Shown piece by piece: positions 1-9,945 of a DNA stretch of 64,000 bases. A model generated the notes under the pieces. It ran no database searches. It was not told the origin of the DNA and worked only from the letters and a program-made list of their open reading frames with translations. Origin of the DNA: Streptococcus sanguinis SK1 = NCTC 7863. GTDB lineage: Bacteria > Bacillota > Bacilli > Lactobacillales > Streptococcaceae. The position numbers were made by a program, and so were the translations under genes. The first letter of the stretch is position 1. Every line of letters begins with the position of its first letter. The stretch is from contig NZ_GL878507.1 of assembly GCF_000194945.1 (NCBI RefSeq), positions 248,001 through 312,000 on the forward strand, in the 5' to 3' direction.

Positions 1-42
1 AAGTCCTTCTTAATCGGACGAGACAATTATACAGACAGATTC

Positions 43-150
43 TTATTTTAGTTTCTTGCTTCTGATGAGCAAGACGAAGAAGGCGATAAGACCAAAAATA
101 TTAAAGAAAAGGATGCCCAAGGCCGCAAGAAGTTTTTTTGTTTTACTCAT
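43..150 (-). CDS. 35-aa single-span membrane peptide
   Basis: An open frame of 35 codons starts at ATG 150 behind GAGGAAAA (spacing about 4) and stops at TAA 43-45. The product begins MSKTKKLLAALG, has one hydrophobic helix at about residues 7-29 flanked by Lys/Arg on both sides, and ends in RSKKLK. That is the layout of a small single-pass membrane peptide. An extended -10 (TGATATGAT, minus strand, near 183-191) lies about 35 bases upstream. I do not recognise a family and assign no function. A small toxin-like or complex-associated peptide is possible, but nothing in the sequence decides this. Confidence 0.6.
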   Translation of the reverse strand: MSKTKKLLAALGILFFNIFGLIAFFVLLIRSKKLK

Positions 151-292
151 CAGTTTTCCTCATTTCTGGATTACTTTGTACTATCATATCAAAATTTTCA
201 ATGTTTGAATAGGCTTCATTAGAAAAATTAGCTATAGCTTCAAACTATATTCTTATCAATAAAAAAGGATTATCTAAAAGTGCTATAAAGAA

Positions 293-321
293 TTGCAGCA
301 GCACACTTTGATTGATATAAT
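293..321 (+). promoter_or_regulatory. Promoter of the cyclase-family gene
   Basis: TTGCAG at 293-298, a 17-base spacer and TATAAT at 316-321 with an extended TG (313-314). Predicted transcription start is near 328, giving a leader of about 80 bases before ATG 411. Confidence 0.65.
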
Positions 322-410
322 AATGCAAAAGTAAATAAGAGTTTTTGCTAGAGGTGTGGGTGCGTAATCAACATCTTCCCAAAGCAAGACTGACTAGATT
401 GGAGAAGGCT

Positions 411-1142
411 ATGACAGATTTATTAAAAATTTATCAGGAACTACAGGAGAAAAAATGGGTTAACTTGTCCCATCAGATCAAGGAAGATAGTCCGCATTTT
501 CCAGCTCTGCCTGCCTTGGAGAAGAAGGATATTTTCACTTTGAAAGACGGTTTTCATGTTCAGCAGTTTTCTGTAGTTGGCCAGTACGGGACTCATATTG
601 ATGCTCCGATTCACTTTGTGGAGGGTGGTCGCTGGTTGGAAGAGATTGAACTAAAAGATCTTTTCCTGCCTTTGGTGGTTATTGATAAGTCTAAGGAAGT
701 AGCAGAGAATCCAGACTTTATTCTGGGCAAGCAGGATATTTTAGATTTTGAAGCGGAGCAAGGGCAGATTGAGCCAGGAACGTTTGTTGCTTTTCGCTCA
801 GACTGGTCCAAGCGTTGGCCGAGTCAATCAGCTATGCGCAATCTGGATGATCAGGAGATTCAGCATACTCCTGGGTGGGGACGGGATGCTCTAGAGTTCC
901 TTATCCATGAGCGTGGTGTTAAGGCGGTAGGTCACGAAACCTTTGATACAGATGCAGGTATTCCTACAGCAGAGCATGGATTGCTTAATGAATACTATCT
1001 TTTGGAGCAGGACATTTATCAGCTAGAAGTTATGACCAATCTAGATCAGCTGCCGGCTAAGGGTGCTCTCATATCAATTAGCTTTCCCAACTGGCATCAA
1101 GCCAGCGGTTCACCAGTTAGAGCTGTAGCTATTTTACCATAA
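411..1142 (+). CDS. Cyclase family (kynurenine formamidase-like) metal hydrolase
   Basis: The 243-aa protein belongs to the cyclase / kynurenine-formamidase-like family (PF04199), metal-dependent amide or lactone hydrolases. The diagnostic metal motif is visible: GTHIDAPIHF, with His62, Asp64 and His68 as likely ligands, followed by the usual region GVKAVGHETFDTDAG near residue 190. I chose ATG 411 because GGAGAAGG precedes it at good spacing. An in-frame TTG at 345 has no ribosome binding site and would add 22 unrelated residues. The gene stands alone with its own promoter and is convergent with gor. The substrate cannot be read from sequence, and since no tryptophan catabolic genes are nearby a kynurenine role is unsupported. 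Confidence 0.85.
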   Translation: MTDLLKIYQELQEKKWVNLSHQIKEDSPHFPALPALEKKDIFTLKDGFHVQQFSVVGQYGTHIDAPIHFVEGGRWLEEIELKDLFLPLVVIDKSKEVAENPDFILGKQDILDFEAEQGQIEPGTFVAFRSDWSKRWPSQSAMRNLDDQEIQHTPGWGRDALEFLIHERGVKAVGHETFDTDAGIPTAEHGLLNEYYLLEQDIYQLEVMTNLDQLPAKGALISISFPNWHQASGSPVRAVAILP

Positions 1143-1147
1143 AGAAA

Positions 1148-1178
1148 AAGGAGTCTGAGATTTCATTTCAGGCTCCTT
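1148..1178. terminator. Hairpin between cyclase gene and gor, probable bidirectional terminator
   Basis: An 11-bp stem with one G-U pair and a 9-base loop directly follows the cyclase stop. The U-tract is good on the minus strand (CCTTTTTCTTT) but absent on the plus strand, so termination of plus-strand transcripts is less certain. Confidence 0.5.
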
Positions 1179-1372
1179 GTCGCATATAATAACTAATAAA
1201 AAGATCGCTTTTTATAATCTTTGGAATTTCTTGATGGATATTTCAAAGGAATGTCAAATGAAGTTGAAATAGCTTTAATTACAATCTTACAAAAATGTAA
1301 GATTCGTCTGTAAAATGAAAGATTAGGTTATGGAATGGTCATGATCTTTATTATAAAATGGTAGCAGAAGTC

Positions 1373-1399
1373 AAAAAGAGGCTGGAATACCAAACCTCT
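1373..1399 (-). terminator. gor terminator
   Basis: On the minus strand AGAGG pairs with CCTCT across a short loop with extra internal GG/CC pairs, followed by TTTTT. It lies 17 bases after the gor stop codon. Confidence 0.65.
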
Positions 1400-1415
1400 T
1401 CTGATTTTGAATTTT

Positions 1416-2765
1416 TTATCGCATGGTCACGAATTCTTCGGAACCTGTCGGGTGAATAGCAACTGTAGCATCAAAGTCAGCCTTGGTAGCGCCCATCTTG
1501 ATAGCAACTGCGAAACCTTGAATCATCTCGTCTACTCCGTAGCCAATGCCGTGCAGGCCAACGACCTTTTCGTCCTCACCGGCAGTGATGAGCTTGAACT
1601 TGGCCTGTTGGCGGTGCTGGGTGACAGCTGAATACATGGATGTGAAGCTAGATGTGTAAACGTGAATATTTTCAGCTCCGTAAGTCTTGATAGCCTCTAC
1701 CTCAGTTAGGCCGACTGTCCCAATAGCGGGATGGGAGAAGACGACAGTTGGAATAGTTGAGTAGTCCATCTTAGCATTTGTTTTACCATTGAAAAGACGC
1801 TCAGACAGAGTTCGTCCAGCCTTGATAGCAACAGGAGTTAATTCTTTTTCGCCTGTTACATCGCCGAGAGCATAGATGCCAGGAACCACAGTGTTTTGGT
1901 ACTCATCTACAGCGATAAAGCCACGTTCATTGAGAGTGACGCCAGCTGCTTCCAGATTGAGGTCTTGAACGTTTGGCTTACGACCGATTGCCCAGATAAC
2001 ATGCTGGGCTGTGTGACTGCTGCCATCTTCAAAGTAGAGCTTGAGCTGACCATCAGGCAGTTTTTCCAGCTTTTGTGGAATCTTATGAGTATGAAGCTGG
2101 AGTCCAGACTTTTCCATTTCTTGGAGCAAACCGTCAATCAGATAGCTGTCAAAGTTGCGTAGTGGTCGATCCTTACGGACAAAAAGGTCTGTTTTAACTC
2201 CTAGAGCATGGAGCACGCCGGCTAGCTCAACTGCTATATAGCCTGCTCCAACAATGGCCACAGATTCAGGTAATTCTTCCCAAGCAAAGACATCATCAGA
2301 ATTTTCTCCGTAGCCTGCGCCAGGGATCTTGGGGATAGCTGCATGAGCACCCGTCGCAATGACAATGTGCTTGGCACGAATAAGTTCACCGTTGACTTGG
2401 ACAGTGTTTGCATCTACAAAGCGGGCACGGCCTTCGATCAGCTCAACCCCATTCCGCTTGAAGCTACCATCGTAAGACGAACGTGCTCTGTCAATATAAG
2501 CTTCACGATTTTTCCGAAGGGTAGCAAAATCAAAAGTTTGATTGTCAGAAGTAAAGCCGTAGTCCGGTCCATAATGCTGGATAGCTTCAGCGATTTGAGC
2601 TCCGTACCACATAATCTTCTTTGGGACACAGCCGACATTGACACAGGTGCCACCCAGTTTCTTTTCTTCAATAACGGCAACCTTGGCACCGTATTCGCCG
2701 GCCCGATTCATGGTAGCAATTCCCCCGCTGCCACCGCCAATAGCAATCATATCAAATTCTTTCAT
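1416..2765 (-). CDS. gor: Glutathione-disulfide reductase
   Basis: A 449-aa FAD-dependent pyridine nucleotide-disulfide oxidoreductase that reduces GSSG to GSH with NADPH. FAD motif GGGSGG is at residues 10-15, the redox-active pair Cys41/Cys46 in [13 protein letters not shown], the NADPH-binding Rossmann segment near [12 protein letters not shown], and the C-terminal HPTGSEE (His438, Glu443) that supplies the active-site base. Length is the family norm. I start at ATG 2765, behind GGAG; the longer open frame upstream encodes an unrelated tail. A TATAAT (minus strand, 2785-2790) sits just upstream. It probably works with the glutathione peroxidase at 11 kb in peroxide defence. Trypanothione-type specificity is not indicated. 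Confidence 0.93.
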   Translation of the reverse strand: MKEFDMIAIGGGSGGIATMNRAGEYGAKVAVIEEKKLGGTCVNVGCVPKKIMWYGAQIAEAIQHYGPDYGFTSDNQTFDFATLRKNREAYIDRARSSYDGSFKRNGVELIEGRARFVDANTVQVNGELIRAKHIVIATGAHAAIPKIPGAGYGENSDDVFAWEELPESVAIVGAGYIAVELAGVLHALGVKTDLFVRKDRPLRNFDSYLIDGLLQEMEKSGLQLHTHKIPQKLEKLPDGQLKLYFEDGSSHTAQHVIWAIGRKPNVQDLNLEAAGVTLNERGFIAVDEYQNTVVPGIYALGDVTGEKELTPVAIKAGRTLSERLFNGKTNAKMDYSTIPTVVFSHPAIGTVGLTEVEAIKTYGAENIHVYTSSFTSMYSAVTQHRQQAKFKLITAGEDEKVVGLHGIGYGVDEMIQGFAVAIKMGATKADFDATVAIHPTGSEEFVTMR

Positions 2766-2924
2766 CTTTTTAGAATCTCCTTCTATTATATGAGGTAATT
2801 GTACCTTTTTTAGCAGGTGAATGCAAAAATCTGCTACGGATTTAAGTGGAGTGACTATCTGAGATAAAATAGCAACCATTTGTGAGAAACTGTAAATTTT
2901 TTTAGAAGAATTATGATAGCCTTG

Positions 2925-2933
2925 TGATATAAT
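2925..2933 (+). promoter_or_regulatory. Extended -10 promoter of the efflux operon
   Basis: TG-A-TATAAT with no good -35 box, about 40 bases before ATG 2975. The gene has a strong AGGAGG ribosome binding site. Confidence 0.55.
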
Positions 2934-2974
2934 ATAACAAAAGAAAATCGTTTTCATCAAGAGGAGGAAAAAAG

Positions 2975-4138
2975 ATGAAAAAGTTAAAGAAATGGCAATT
3001 ATTTAGCATTATTGGAGCTACGATTGCAGTTGTTGCAGGAGCAGTTCTCTTCATGTTTCTAAATGGAGGGAATCCTTCTGAGGCACCGATCGATACGACT
3101 CCCTTAGTTCAAAAGGCCAAGGAAGGATCAGTGGCTTCTTCAGTCTTACTGACAGGCAATGTCACAGCCAGCAACGAGCAGTACATCTACTATGACAGCA
3201 CCAAGGGTGACTTGGAAAATGTACTGGTCAATGTTGGTGACCAGGTGACTGCCGGTCAAGCTTTGGTAACTTATAAAAGCGCAGAGGCTCAGGCTGCTTA
3301 TGATGCGGCTGCTCGGGCGGTTAGCAAAGCCGATCGTCAATTGCATGACTTGCAAACCAATGGTGTGACTGTAAATACGACTGGCGATGAAGAAGCAGAT
3401 GGGGCGTCTGAAGCTCAGGCACAGCGTTCTGTCGAGTCTCAGGCAGCTGACCTGCGCGATGCTCGGGCTGATGCAGTAGATAATATGAACAAAGCGCAAG
3501 CTACTCTCAATGCCTTAACAGTAACCAGCACAGCAGATGGTACGGTCGTAGAAGTCAACCGCGATGTTTCAAAATCAACAACTGGTGCCACTCAAACCTT
3601 GGTTCATATCGTCAGCAATGGTAATCTGCAAATTAAGGGAGAATTGTCCGAATACAACCTGGCTAACTTGTCTGTCGGTCAAGAAGTGACCATTACATCA
3701 AAAGTTTACCCAGACAAGAAATGGACTGGTAAAATCAGCTACATTTCCAACTATCCAAAAGACGGCCAGCAGGCAGCAGCTCAACCGTCTGGAACAGGTG
3801 GCAGCGGAACAGCTTCAGGTTCTAAATATCCATTTACAATTGACATTACCAGCGAGATTGGTGAGCTCAAGCAAGGTTTCTCTGTCAACATTGAAGTTAA
3901 AAACAATACTCAGGGACTCATTGTGCCAGTCAGCAGTGTGGTAATGGACGGAGACAAGAACTATGTTTGGGTTCTGGAAAAAGGAGTTGCTAAGAAGACA
4001 GAAGTGACGCTCGGAAATGCTGATGCTGAAAATCAAGAAATCTCATCTGGTTTGACAAAGGATAGTAAAGTTATCATCAATCCGACAGATAGCTTGAAAG
4101 ACGGTCAAGAGGTGAAATCTTATGAAGAAGCTAATTGA
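2975..4138 (+). CDS. MacA-like efflux adaptor (membrane fusion protein)
   Basis: This 387-aa protein is the adaptor of a MacAB-type ABC export system. An N-terminal membrane anchor (about residues 8-30) is followed by a biotinyl-lipoyl-like half ([14 protein letters not shown]-type region at about 75-95), an Ala/Gln-rich helical hairpin (about 98-185), the second lipoyl half, then beta-barrel and membrane-proximal domains. A low-complexity Gly/Ser/Ala loop lies near residues 265-285. In Gram-positives such adaptors (YknX; the spr0693 type in pneumococcus) span the wall side without an outer-membrane channel. Start is fixed by AGGAGG. The next gene overlaps its end by 17 bases, indicating one operon. 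Substrate, for example a peptide or antimicrobial, is unknown. Confidence 0.85.
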   Translation: MKKLKKWQLFSIIGATIAVVAGAVLFMFLNGGNPSEAPIDTTPLVQKAKEGSVASSVLLTGNVTASNEQYIYYDSTKGDLENVLVNVGDQVTAGQALVTYKSAEAQAAYDAAARAVSKADRQLHDLQTNGVTVNTTGDEEADGASEAQAQRSVESQAADLRDARADAVDNMNKAQATLNALTVTSTADGTVVEVNRDVSKSTTGATQTLVHIVSNGNLQIKGELSEYNLANLSVGQEVTITSKVYPDKKWTGKISYISNYPKDGQQAAAQPSGTGGSGTASGSKYPFTIDITSEIGELKQGFSVNIEVKNNTQGLIVPVSSVVMDGDKNYVWVLEKGVAKKTEVTLGNADAENQEISSGLTKDSKVIINPTDSLKDGQEVKSYEEAN

Positions 4139-4820
4139 GTTAAAAAATATTAATAAGAGCTATCGCAATGGAGATCAGGAACTACAGGTATTAAAAGACA
4201 TCAGTTTGGAGGTTGAAGAGGGCGAGTTTGTTGCTATCATGGGACCGTCTGGATCTGGTAAGTCTACTCTGATGAATATCATTGGGATGCTGGATCGTCC
4301 GACCACTGGTGAATACCATCTAGGAAGCGAAGAAGTAGCTAAGCTAGGTGATAAGAAGCTGGCCAAGGTTCGAAATAGGCAAATCGGCTTTGTCTTCCAG
4401 CAGTTCTTTCTCTTGTCTAAGCTTAATGCCTTGCAAAATGTGGAACTGCCCTTGATCTATGCAGGTGTTGGTCAGTCTAAACGGAAGTCCTTGGCCGAGC
4501 AGTTTCTGACCAAGGTGGAGCTGGACACGCGGATGCACCATCTGCCTTCAGAGCTCTCTGGAGGACAGAAGCAGCGGGTTGCCATTGCTCGTGCTTTGGT
4601 CAATAATCCCTCTCTGATTCTGGCTGACGAACCGACGGGGGCCTTGGATACCAAGACTGGTGAGCAGATTATGGAGCTCTTAACTGAGCTCAATCGAGAA
4701 GGGAAAACCATTATCATGGTAACCCACGAGCCTGAGATTGCTGCCTATGCCAAACGGCAGATTGTCATTCGTGACGGTGTCATCTCATCTGATAGCGCTA
4801 AGGAAGGAGGACTAGCCTAA
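4122..4820 (+). CDS. MacB-type ABC transporter ATP-binding protein
   Basis: A 232-aa ATPase of the LolD/MacB class that powers the neighbouring permease. Walker A GPSGSGKS at residues 41-48, Q-loop in VFQQ near 92, signature LSGGQKQR at 145-152, Walker B LILADEP at 165-171 and the switch His in VTHEP are all present, so the protein should be active. It overlaps the adaptor gene by 17 bases and the permease gene by one (TAATG), a tightly coupled three-gene operon. Confidence 0.92.
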   Translation: MKKLIELKNINKSYRNGDQELQVLKDISLEVEEGEFVAIMGPSGSGKSTLMNIIGMLDRPTTGEYHLGSEEVAKLGDKKLAKVRNRQIGFVFQQFFLLSKLNALQNVELPLIYAGVGQSKRKSLAEQFLTKVELDTRMHHLPSELSGGQKQRVAIARALVNNPSLILADEPTGALDTKTGEQIMELLTELNREGKTIIMVTHEPEIAAYAKRQIVIRDGVISSDSAKEGGLA

Positions 4821-6088
4821 TGCAAAACTGGAAATTTGCCATTAGCTCCATTCTTGGACACAAGATGCGGTCTTTCCTGACCATGATTGGGATTATTATC
4901 GGAGTGGCTTCGGTTGTGGTTATCATGGCCTTAGGAGATTCCATTACCCGACGGGTCAATGAGAGTTTTACCAAAAGTCAGAAAAACATGCGCCTCGTCT
5001 TTTCTCCTAAAAAGAGCAAGGACGGCTCCTATACACAAACGGCTGATCTCTATTCTGTAAATGTGGAAGATGAAAGCGAAGAAGTGGTGGAACCACCCAA
5101 GGCCCAGGAAGCATGGGTTAAGGAATTGACCCATATCAAGGGAGTGGACGGCTACTATGTGACCAACTCTGCTATGGAAACCTTTAGCTACGAAAATAAG
5201 AAGGCTGAGCGCGTCAACTTTGTCGGAGCAAACATGACCTATATTCAGGTAAAAAAATACAAAATCATTGCTGGTCGTGCTCTGAGACAGCAAGACTATC
5301 AAGGCTTTGCCAGTGTTGTGCTGCTAGACGAAGGTCTGGCTGCGACCCTTTTTTCTTCCGCTGAAGAGGCAATCAATAAGATTGTGACAGTGGGTGCCAG
5401 TAACTATCGGGTGATTGGGGTTTATAGAGATCCTGAAACTCCTGCTGCATCTGGCTCCATGCAGGTCTATGGTGGTAATGCCATTACAACTAATACTCTC
5501 ATAGCTGCAAACTTTGGAGTAGATGAAATTTCAGAGATTGTTCTTCGGGTGAATGATACCAGCTTGGTTCCAGAACTTGGCCCTAAGGTTGCCAAGAAAT
5601 TAACAGAAATTGCTGGTCTGCAACAGGGCGAATATCAAGTGACAGATGATAGTGCCCTCTATCAGGAAGTACAAAATATTTATGGTGCCATGACAGGAGT
5701 TATCGGTGCCATCGCCGGAATCTCACTTTTTGTTGGTGGTATCGGCGTTATGAATATCATGTTGGTATCGGTCACTGAGCGGACTCGTGAAATCGGTCTG
5801 CGGAAAGCTCTGGGAGCAACACGTGGTAACATACTAATGCAATTTTTGATTGAGTCTATGATTTTGACACTGATTGGTGGTTTGATTGGACTGGTTCTAG
5901 CTGCGGGACTTGCGTCTGTACTAGGCTCAGCCATGAGTCAAATGCTGGAAGGAACACCAGTAACGGTATCTCTACCAGTCAGCATCGTCAGCCTTCTCTT
6001 CTCAGCAACCATCGGTGTTCTCTTCGGTATCCTGCCAGCCAACAAGGCCTCTAAACTAGATCCAATTGAAGCACTGAGATATGAATAA
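4820..6088 (+). CDS. MacB-type ABC transporter permease (FtsX fold)
   Basis: The 422-aa permease has the MacB/FtsX layout: one membrane helix near residues 18-38, a large extracytoplasmic MacB_PCD domain (about 40-270), then three C-terminal helices (about 285-315, 335-365, 380-405). The conserved cytoplasmic stretch SVTERTREIGLRKALGAT after the second helix is typical. With the adaptor and ATPase it should form a complete Gram-positive MacAB-like mechanotransmission pump exporting small molecules or peptides. Its start overlaps the ATPase stop, and a strong terminator follows. Confidence 0.9.
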   Translation: MQNWKFAISSILGHKMRSFLTMIGIIIGVASVVVIMALGDSITRRVNESFTKSQKNMRLVFSPKKSKDGSYTQTADLYSVNVEDESEEVVEPPKAQEAWVKELTHIKGVDGYYVTNSAMETFSYENKKAERVNFVGANMTYIQVKKYKIIAGRALRQQDYQGFASVVLLDEGLAATLFSSAEEAINKIVTVGASNYRVIGVYRDPETPAASGSMQVYGGNAITTNTLIAANFGVDEISEIVLRVNDTSLVPELGPKVAKKLTEIAGLQQGEYQVTDDSALYQEVQNIYGAMTGVIGAIAGISLFVGGIGVMNIMLVSVTERTREIGLRKALGATRGNILMQFLIESMILTLIGGLIGLVLAAGLASVLGSAMSQMLEGTPVTVSLPVSIVSLLFSATIGVLFGILPANKASKLDPIEALRYE

Positions 6089-6094
6089 TACAAC

Positions 6095-6121
6095 AAAAAG
6101 TCTGGTTTCCCAGACTTTTTT
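6095..6121 (+). terminator. Terminator of the efflux operon
   Basis: AAAAAGTCTGG pairs with CCAGACTTTTT around a 4-base loop, ending in a U-tract. It follows the permease stop by 6 bases. Confidence 0.9.
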
Positions 6122-6128
6122 GTGATGT

Positions 6129-6156
6129 AAAAATCCTGCTGGGCTTCCAGCAGGAT
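6129..6156 (-). terminator. lysS terminator
   Basis: A perfect 10-bp stem (ATCCTGCTGG / CCAGCAGGAT) with a 4-base loop. On the minus strand it runs into TTTTTA, 30 bases after the lysS stop. Confidence 0.85.
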
Positions 6157-6186
6157 CTGTTTTCTTAAGATTGTATAAAATACAGA

Positions 6187-7698
<1,512 letters not shown>

Positions 7699-7754
7699 CT
7701 ACCTATTTTATCACAAAAGATAGGGAAATTCATCTATATTTGGCTATAAAGTAA

Positions 7755-7779
7755 GAAAAAAAGCTAGAAATCCAGCCTT
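7755..7779 (-). terminator. Terminator of the histidine phosphatase gene
   Basis: Minus-strand AAGGCTGG pairs with CTAGCTTT (two G-U pairs), followed by a run of Ts. It overlaps the stop codon of the gene. Confidence 0.6.
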
Positions 7780-8413
7780 AATTTTCTGCTTTTTCAACTA
7801 AATAATCCGTATTATTCCAAGTGATCAGCTCAAAATTCTCAAAGTCTTCTGTTTCAAGGATGGTGATGCTGGCATTGGTCAGGCCGCCATTCTTGCGTAG
7901 GAGGGGTGTGTCATAGCCCAGCATGGTTCGAATACTGGCGGTTAAGTTAGCACCGTGCCCGACAATGAGCACTTGCTCATAGTCCTTGTCTTTTAAGGTC
8001 TTGATAAAGGAAATGGTCCGGTGGGTTGTATGGTAAACCGACTCAGCGTCAAAAAACGTATGATTAAATTGCGAAAGGTTGTGGCGGAAGGCAGTCATCT
8101 GGTGCGGATAGATGGCTTCTATGGTAGAGATTTTTGCGCCTTCCAGTTTTCCCAACTGCCATTCTCGCAGTTCAGGTACTGATACGATTTCAGTCGGAAA
8201 CTGGCTTTCTTCTTGGATAATCTCAGCAGAGCGAATGGCGCGTGGGAGATCGCTGCTGTAAATCTTGTCAAATTGTGTCTGAGCCAGATGTTTTCCTAAG
8301 GTTTGCAGTTCTTCAACGGCGGTTGGCAGCAGTGGCGAATCACCGCTGGCTCCCTGAAAGCGACCTTCCTGATTCCATTCCGTTCTTCCGTGTCGGACAA
8401 AGTATAATTTCAT
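7778..8413 (-). CDS. Histidine phosphatase family protein (phosphoglycerate mutase-like)
   Basis: The 211-aa protein belongs to the histidine phosphatase superfamily. The N-terminal catalytic motif FVRHGRTEWN carries the phospho-accepting His8 and Arg7; a second conserved His is in LIVGHGANL near residue 150. The family includes cofactor-dependent phosphoglycerate mutases and many small-molecule phosphatases; the RHG-x-T signature and length fit the phosphatase-like branch better than GpmA. No clear Shine-Dalgarno sequence precedes ATG 8413. It lies 62 bases downstream of the YbaK-type gene on the same strand and may be cotranscribed. Substrate unknown. Confidence 0.82.
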   Translation of the reverse strand: MKLYFVRHGRTEWNQEGRFQGASGDSPLLPTAVEELQTLGKHLAQTQFDKIYSSDLPRAIRSAEIIQEESQFPTEIVSVPELREWQLGKLEGAKISTIEAIYPHQMTAFRHNLSQFNHTFFDAESVYHTTHRTISFIKTLKDKDYEQVLIVGHGANLTASIRTMLGYDTPLLRKNGGLTNASITILETEDFENFELITWNNTDYLVEKAEN

Positions 8414-8475
8414 AGTGGTTGATTGTTTCTTTCTTATTAGGGTTTATTGAGAATATTAGGTGCAGTATTGAAGAA

Positions 8476-8961
8476 TTATGAGCTAGGATTCTCCTTGAGG
8501 TCTGCAAAGTTAGCTTGAACAAAATCTGCCAAATCTTGAGCCTTGATTTCGATACTGCGGCCGACTTCGCCAGCAGAAACGATGATGCTATCTCGCTCTA
8601 GAGCTGACTGGTCGATATAGATTGGAAAGTTGTGCTTTTGACGGATACCGACAGGATTATTGGCTCCGTGAATATAGCCCGTTGTCTTTTCCAAGTCTTT
8701 CTGGGGAATCATACTGACTTTTTTATTACCGGAAATCTTGGCCATTTTCTTTTCGGATAGATGTTCTGTGATTGGTAGGATACCGATTAGTGTGCCAGTC
8801 TTGTCTCCTGTCAAGGCCAAGGTTTTATAAATCTGCGAACGGTCCAAGTCATTGGCTGGCTGTTCAGCTAAGGCATTTAGCTGCAGACCTCGATGTTCAA
8901 TCTTAGCCTTGCTTAAAATTTGCTCGACCAGTGTTTTTTTGATTTTTGTTTTTTTAGCCAT
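8476..8961 (-). CDS. ybaK: YbaK-type Cys-tRNA(Pro) deacylase
   Basis: A 161-aa member of the YbaK/EbsC family, trans-editing enzymes that hydrolyse Cys-tRNA(Pro) and prevent cysteine misincorporation. Family hallmarks visible are the segment YKTLALTGDKTG near residues 45-56, the MIPQKDLEKTTGYIHGANNPVGI stretch read as separate conserved blocks around 84-106, and the C-terminal SAGEVGRSIEI. Length is normal. The start overlaps the end of the DUF368 gene by 8 bases, so the two are translationally linked. Confidence 0.88.
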   Translation of the reverse strand: MAKKTKIKKTLVEQILSKAKIEHRGLQLNALAEQPANDLDRSQIYKTLALTGDKTGTLIGILPITEHLSEKKMAKISGNKKVSMIPQKDLEKTTGYIHGANNPVGIRQKHNFPIYIDQSALERDSIIVSAGEVGRSIEIKAQDLADFVQANFADLKENPSS

Positions 8962-9802
8962 TAGTGTATCTCTCTTCTAATTGCGACATCCAGAGTCCCA
9001 GCCAGGTTCCCAGACCGAAGAAAAAGGCCGCAAGGACAAGTGTCAATACAGAAACTCCATGATAGCTGATGCTTTCACTGTTTCCTGCTTGTGGCACTAC
9101 AATGAGAAGTGTACTGGATAGGACAATGCCAATGATAAAGTGATAGACACGGGAGTAGTAGTTTTTCAAAATATGATCCATGAGCTTAGAGAAGAGAATC
9201 AGTGCCAAAGCTCCTCCGATTCCAATAGGAAGAAAGGTTCCCAGGAGATCCAGTTTGCGAAAGCCATTTAGCATAGGGGCATAGAGTCCTAAAATCAGGA
9301 GAAGGTTGGACGGACTGAGTCCGGGAATTAAAATGCCCAGTGCAATCAAGGCCCCTGCTAAGATGAAAGAGAGGAAGTTGGCTGGCAAGGTGCCGACCAT
9401 CCCATTTAAGGAATAAAGAAAGATTCCTGAAAGGATGAGGCTGACCCAGAAAACGAGAATATCAACCCGATCACGCTCACTTTTAGCGACAGACTCTTTA
9501 ATGAGGCTGGGAACAGTCCCGATGATAGCTCCAGCAAATCCCCAAAGGACAATCACTTTGTAGTTATCCAGCAGCAGATTGACAGGATAGGAGAAAGCGG
9601 CAATTCCTAAAATCATTCCGATTCCAACTGGTATGAAATAGAGAACATTTTCGACGAAGTTTTCTTTTAAATGTGCTAAAAAATGAATCAGGCGCTCGTA
9701 AATACCTAGGATAGCTGCTAAAACACCGCCTGAAACTCCCGGCAAAATAAAGCCAAGTGCAATGACCATTCCTTTGAAAATTCTATTCAACCAAGAAATC
9801 AT
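8954..9802 (-). CDS. DUF368 polytopic protein, undecaprenyl-phosphate translocase family
   Basis: A 282-aa membrane protein with about eight or nine helices and the DUF368 signature GFILPGVSGGVLAAILG near the N-terminus, repeated in ILIPGLSPSNLLLILG in the second half (an inverted-repeat fold). DUF368 proteins (PopT) have been reported to return undecaprenyl phosphate to the cytosolic face for wall synthesis. I choose ATG 9802, preceded by AAAGGA; an ATG 24 bases upstream has no ribosome binding site. A TATAAT on the minus strand near 9836-9841 could drive it. In this wall-rich region a lipid-carrier recycling role fits, but that rests on family knowledge. Confidence 0.85.
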   Translation of the reverse strand: MISWLNRIFKGMVIALGFILPGVSGGVLAAILGIYERLIHFLAHLKENFVENVLYFIPVGIGMILGIAAFSYPVNLLLDNYKVIVLWGFAGAIIGTVPSLIKESVAKSERDRVDILVFWVSLILSGIFLYSLNGMVGTLPANFLSFILAGALIALGILIPGLSPSNLLLILGLYAPMLNGFRKLDLLGTFLPIGIGGALALILFSKLMDHILKNYYSRVYHFIIGIVLSSTLLIVVPQAGNSESISYHGVSVLTLVLAAFFFGLGTWLGLWMSQLEERYTNG

Positions 9803-9901
9803 TGTATTTTCCTTTTCTAATTTCATTTATCAAATCATTATATCATAAAATATAGGCTTTATTAAGAGGAAACGGCTGGAAATTTCCTATTTTGTGACAA
9901 T

Positions 9902-9938
9902 AAAAAAACGACAGCAGTCTTTGAGACTTGAGCTGTCG
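9902..9938 (-). terminator. Terminator of the GH25 gene
   Basis: CGACAGC pairs with GCTGTCG, with an internal GTCT/AGAC stem. Minus-strand U-tract of seven Ts. Confidence 0.88.
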
Positions 9939-9945
9939 CTCTGAG

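Noticed and set aside
345-410. TTG start adding 22 residues to the cyclase
   Set aside because: No ribosome site, and the added residues do not match the family start; ATG 411 has GGAG.
2766-2960. 65-residue N-terminal extension of glutathione reductase
   Set aside because: Sequence is not family-like and spans the promoter region; ATG 2765 with GGAG gives the normal length.
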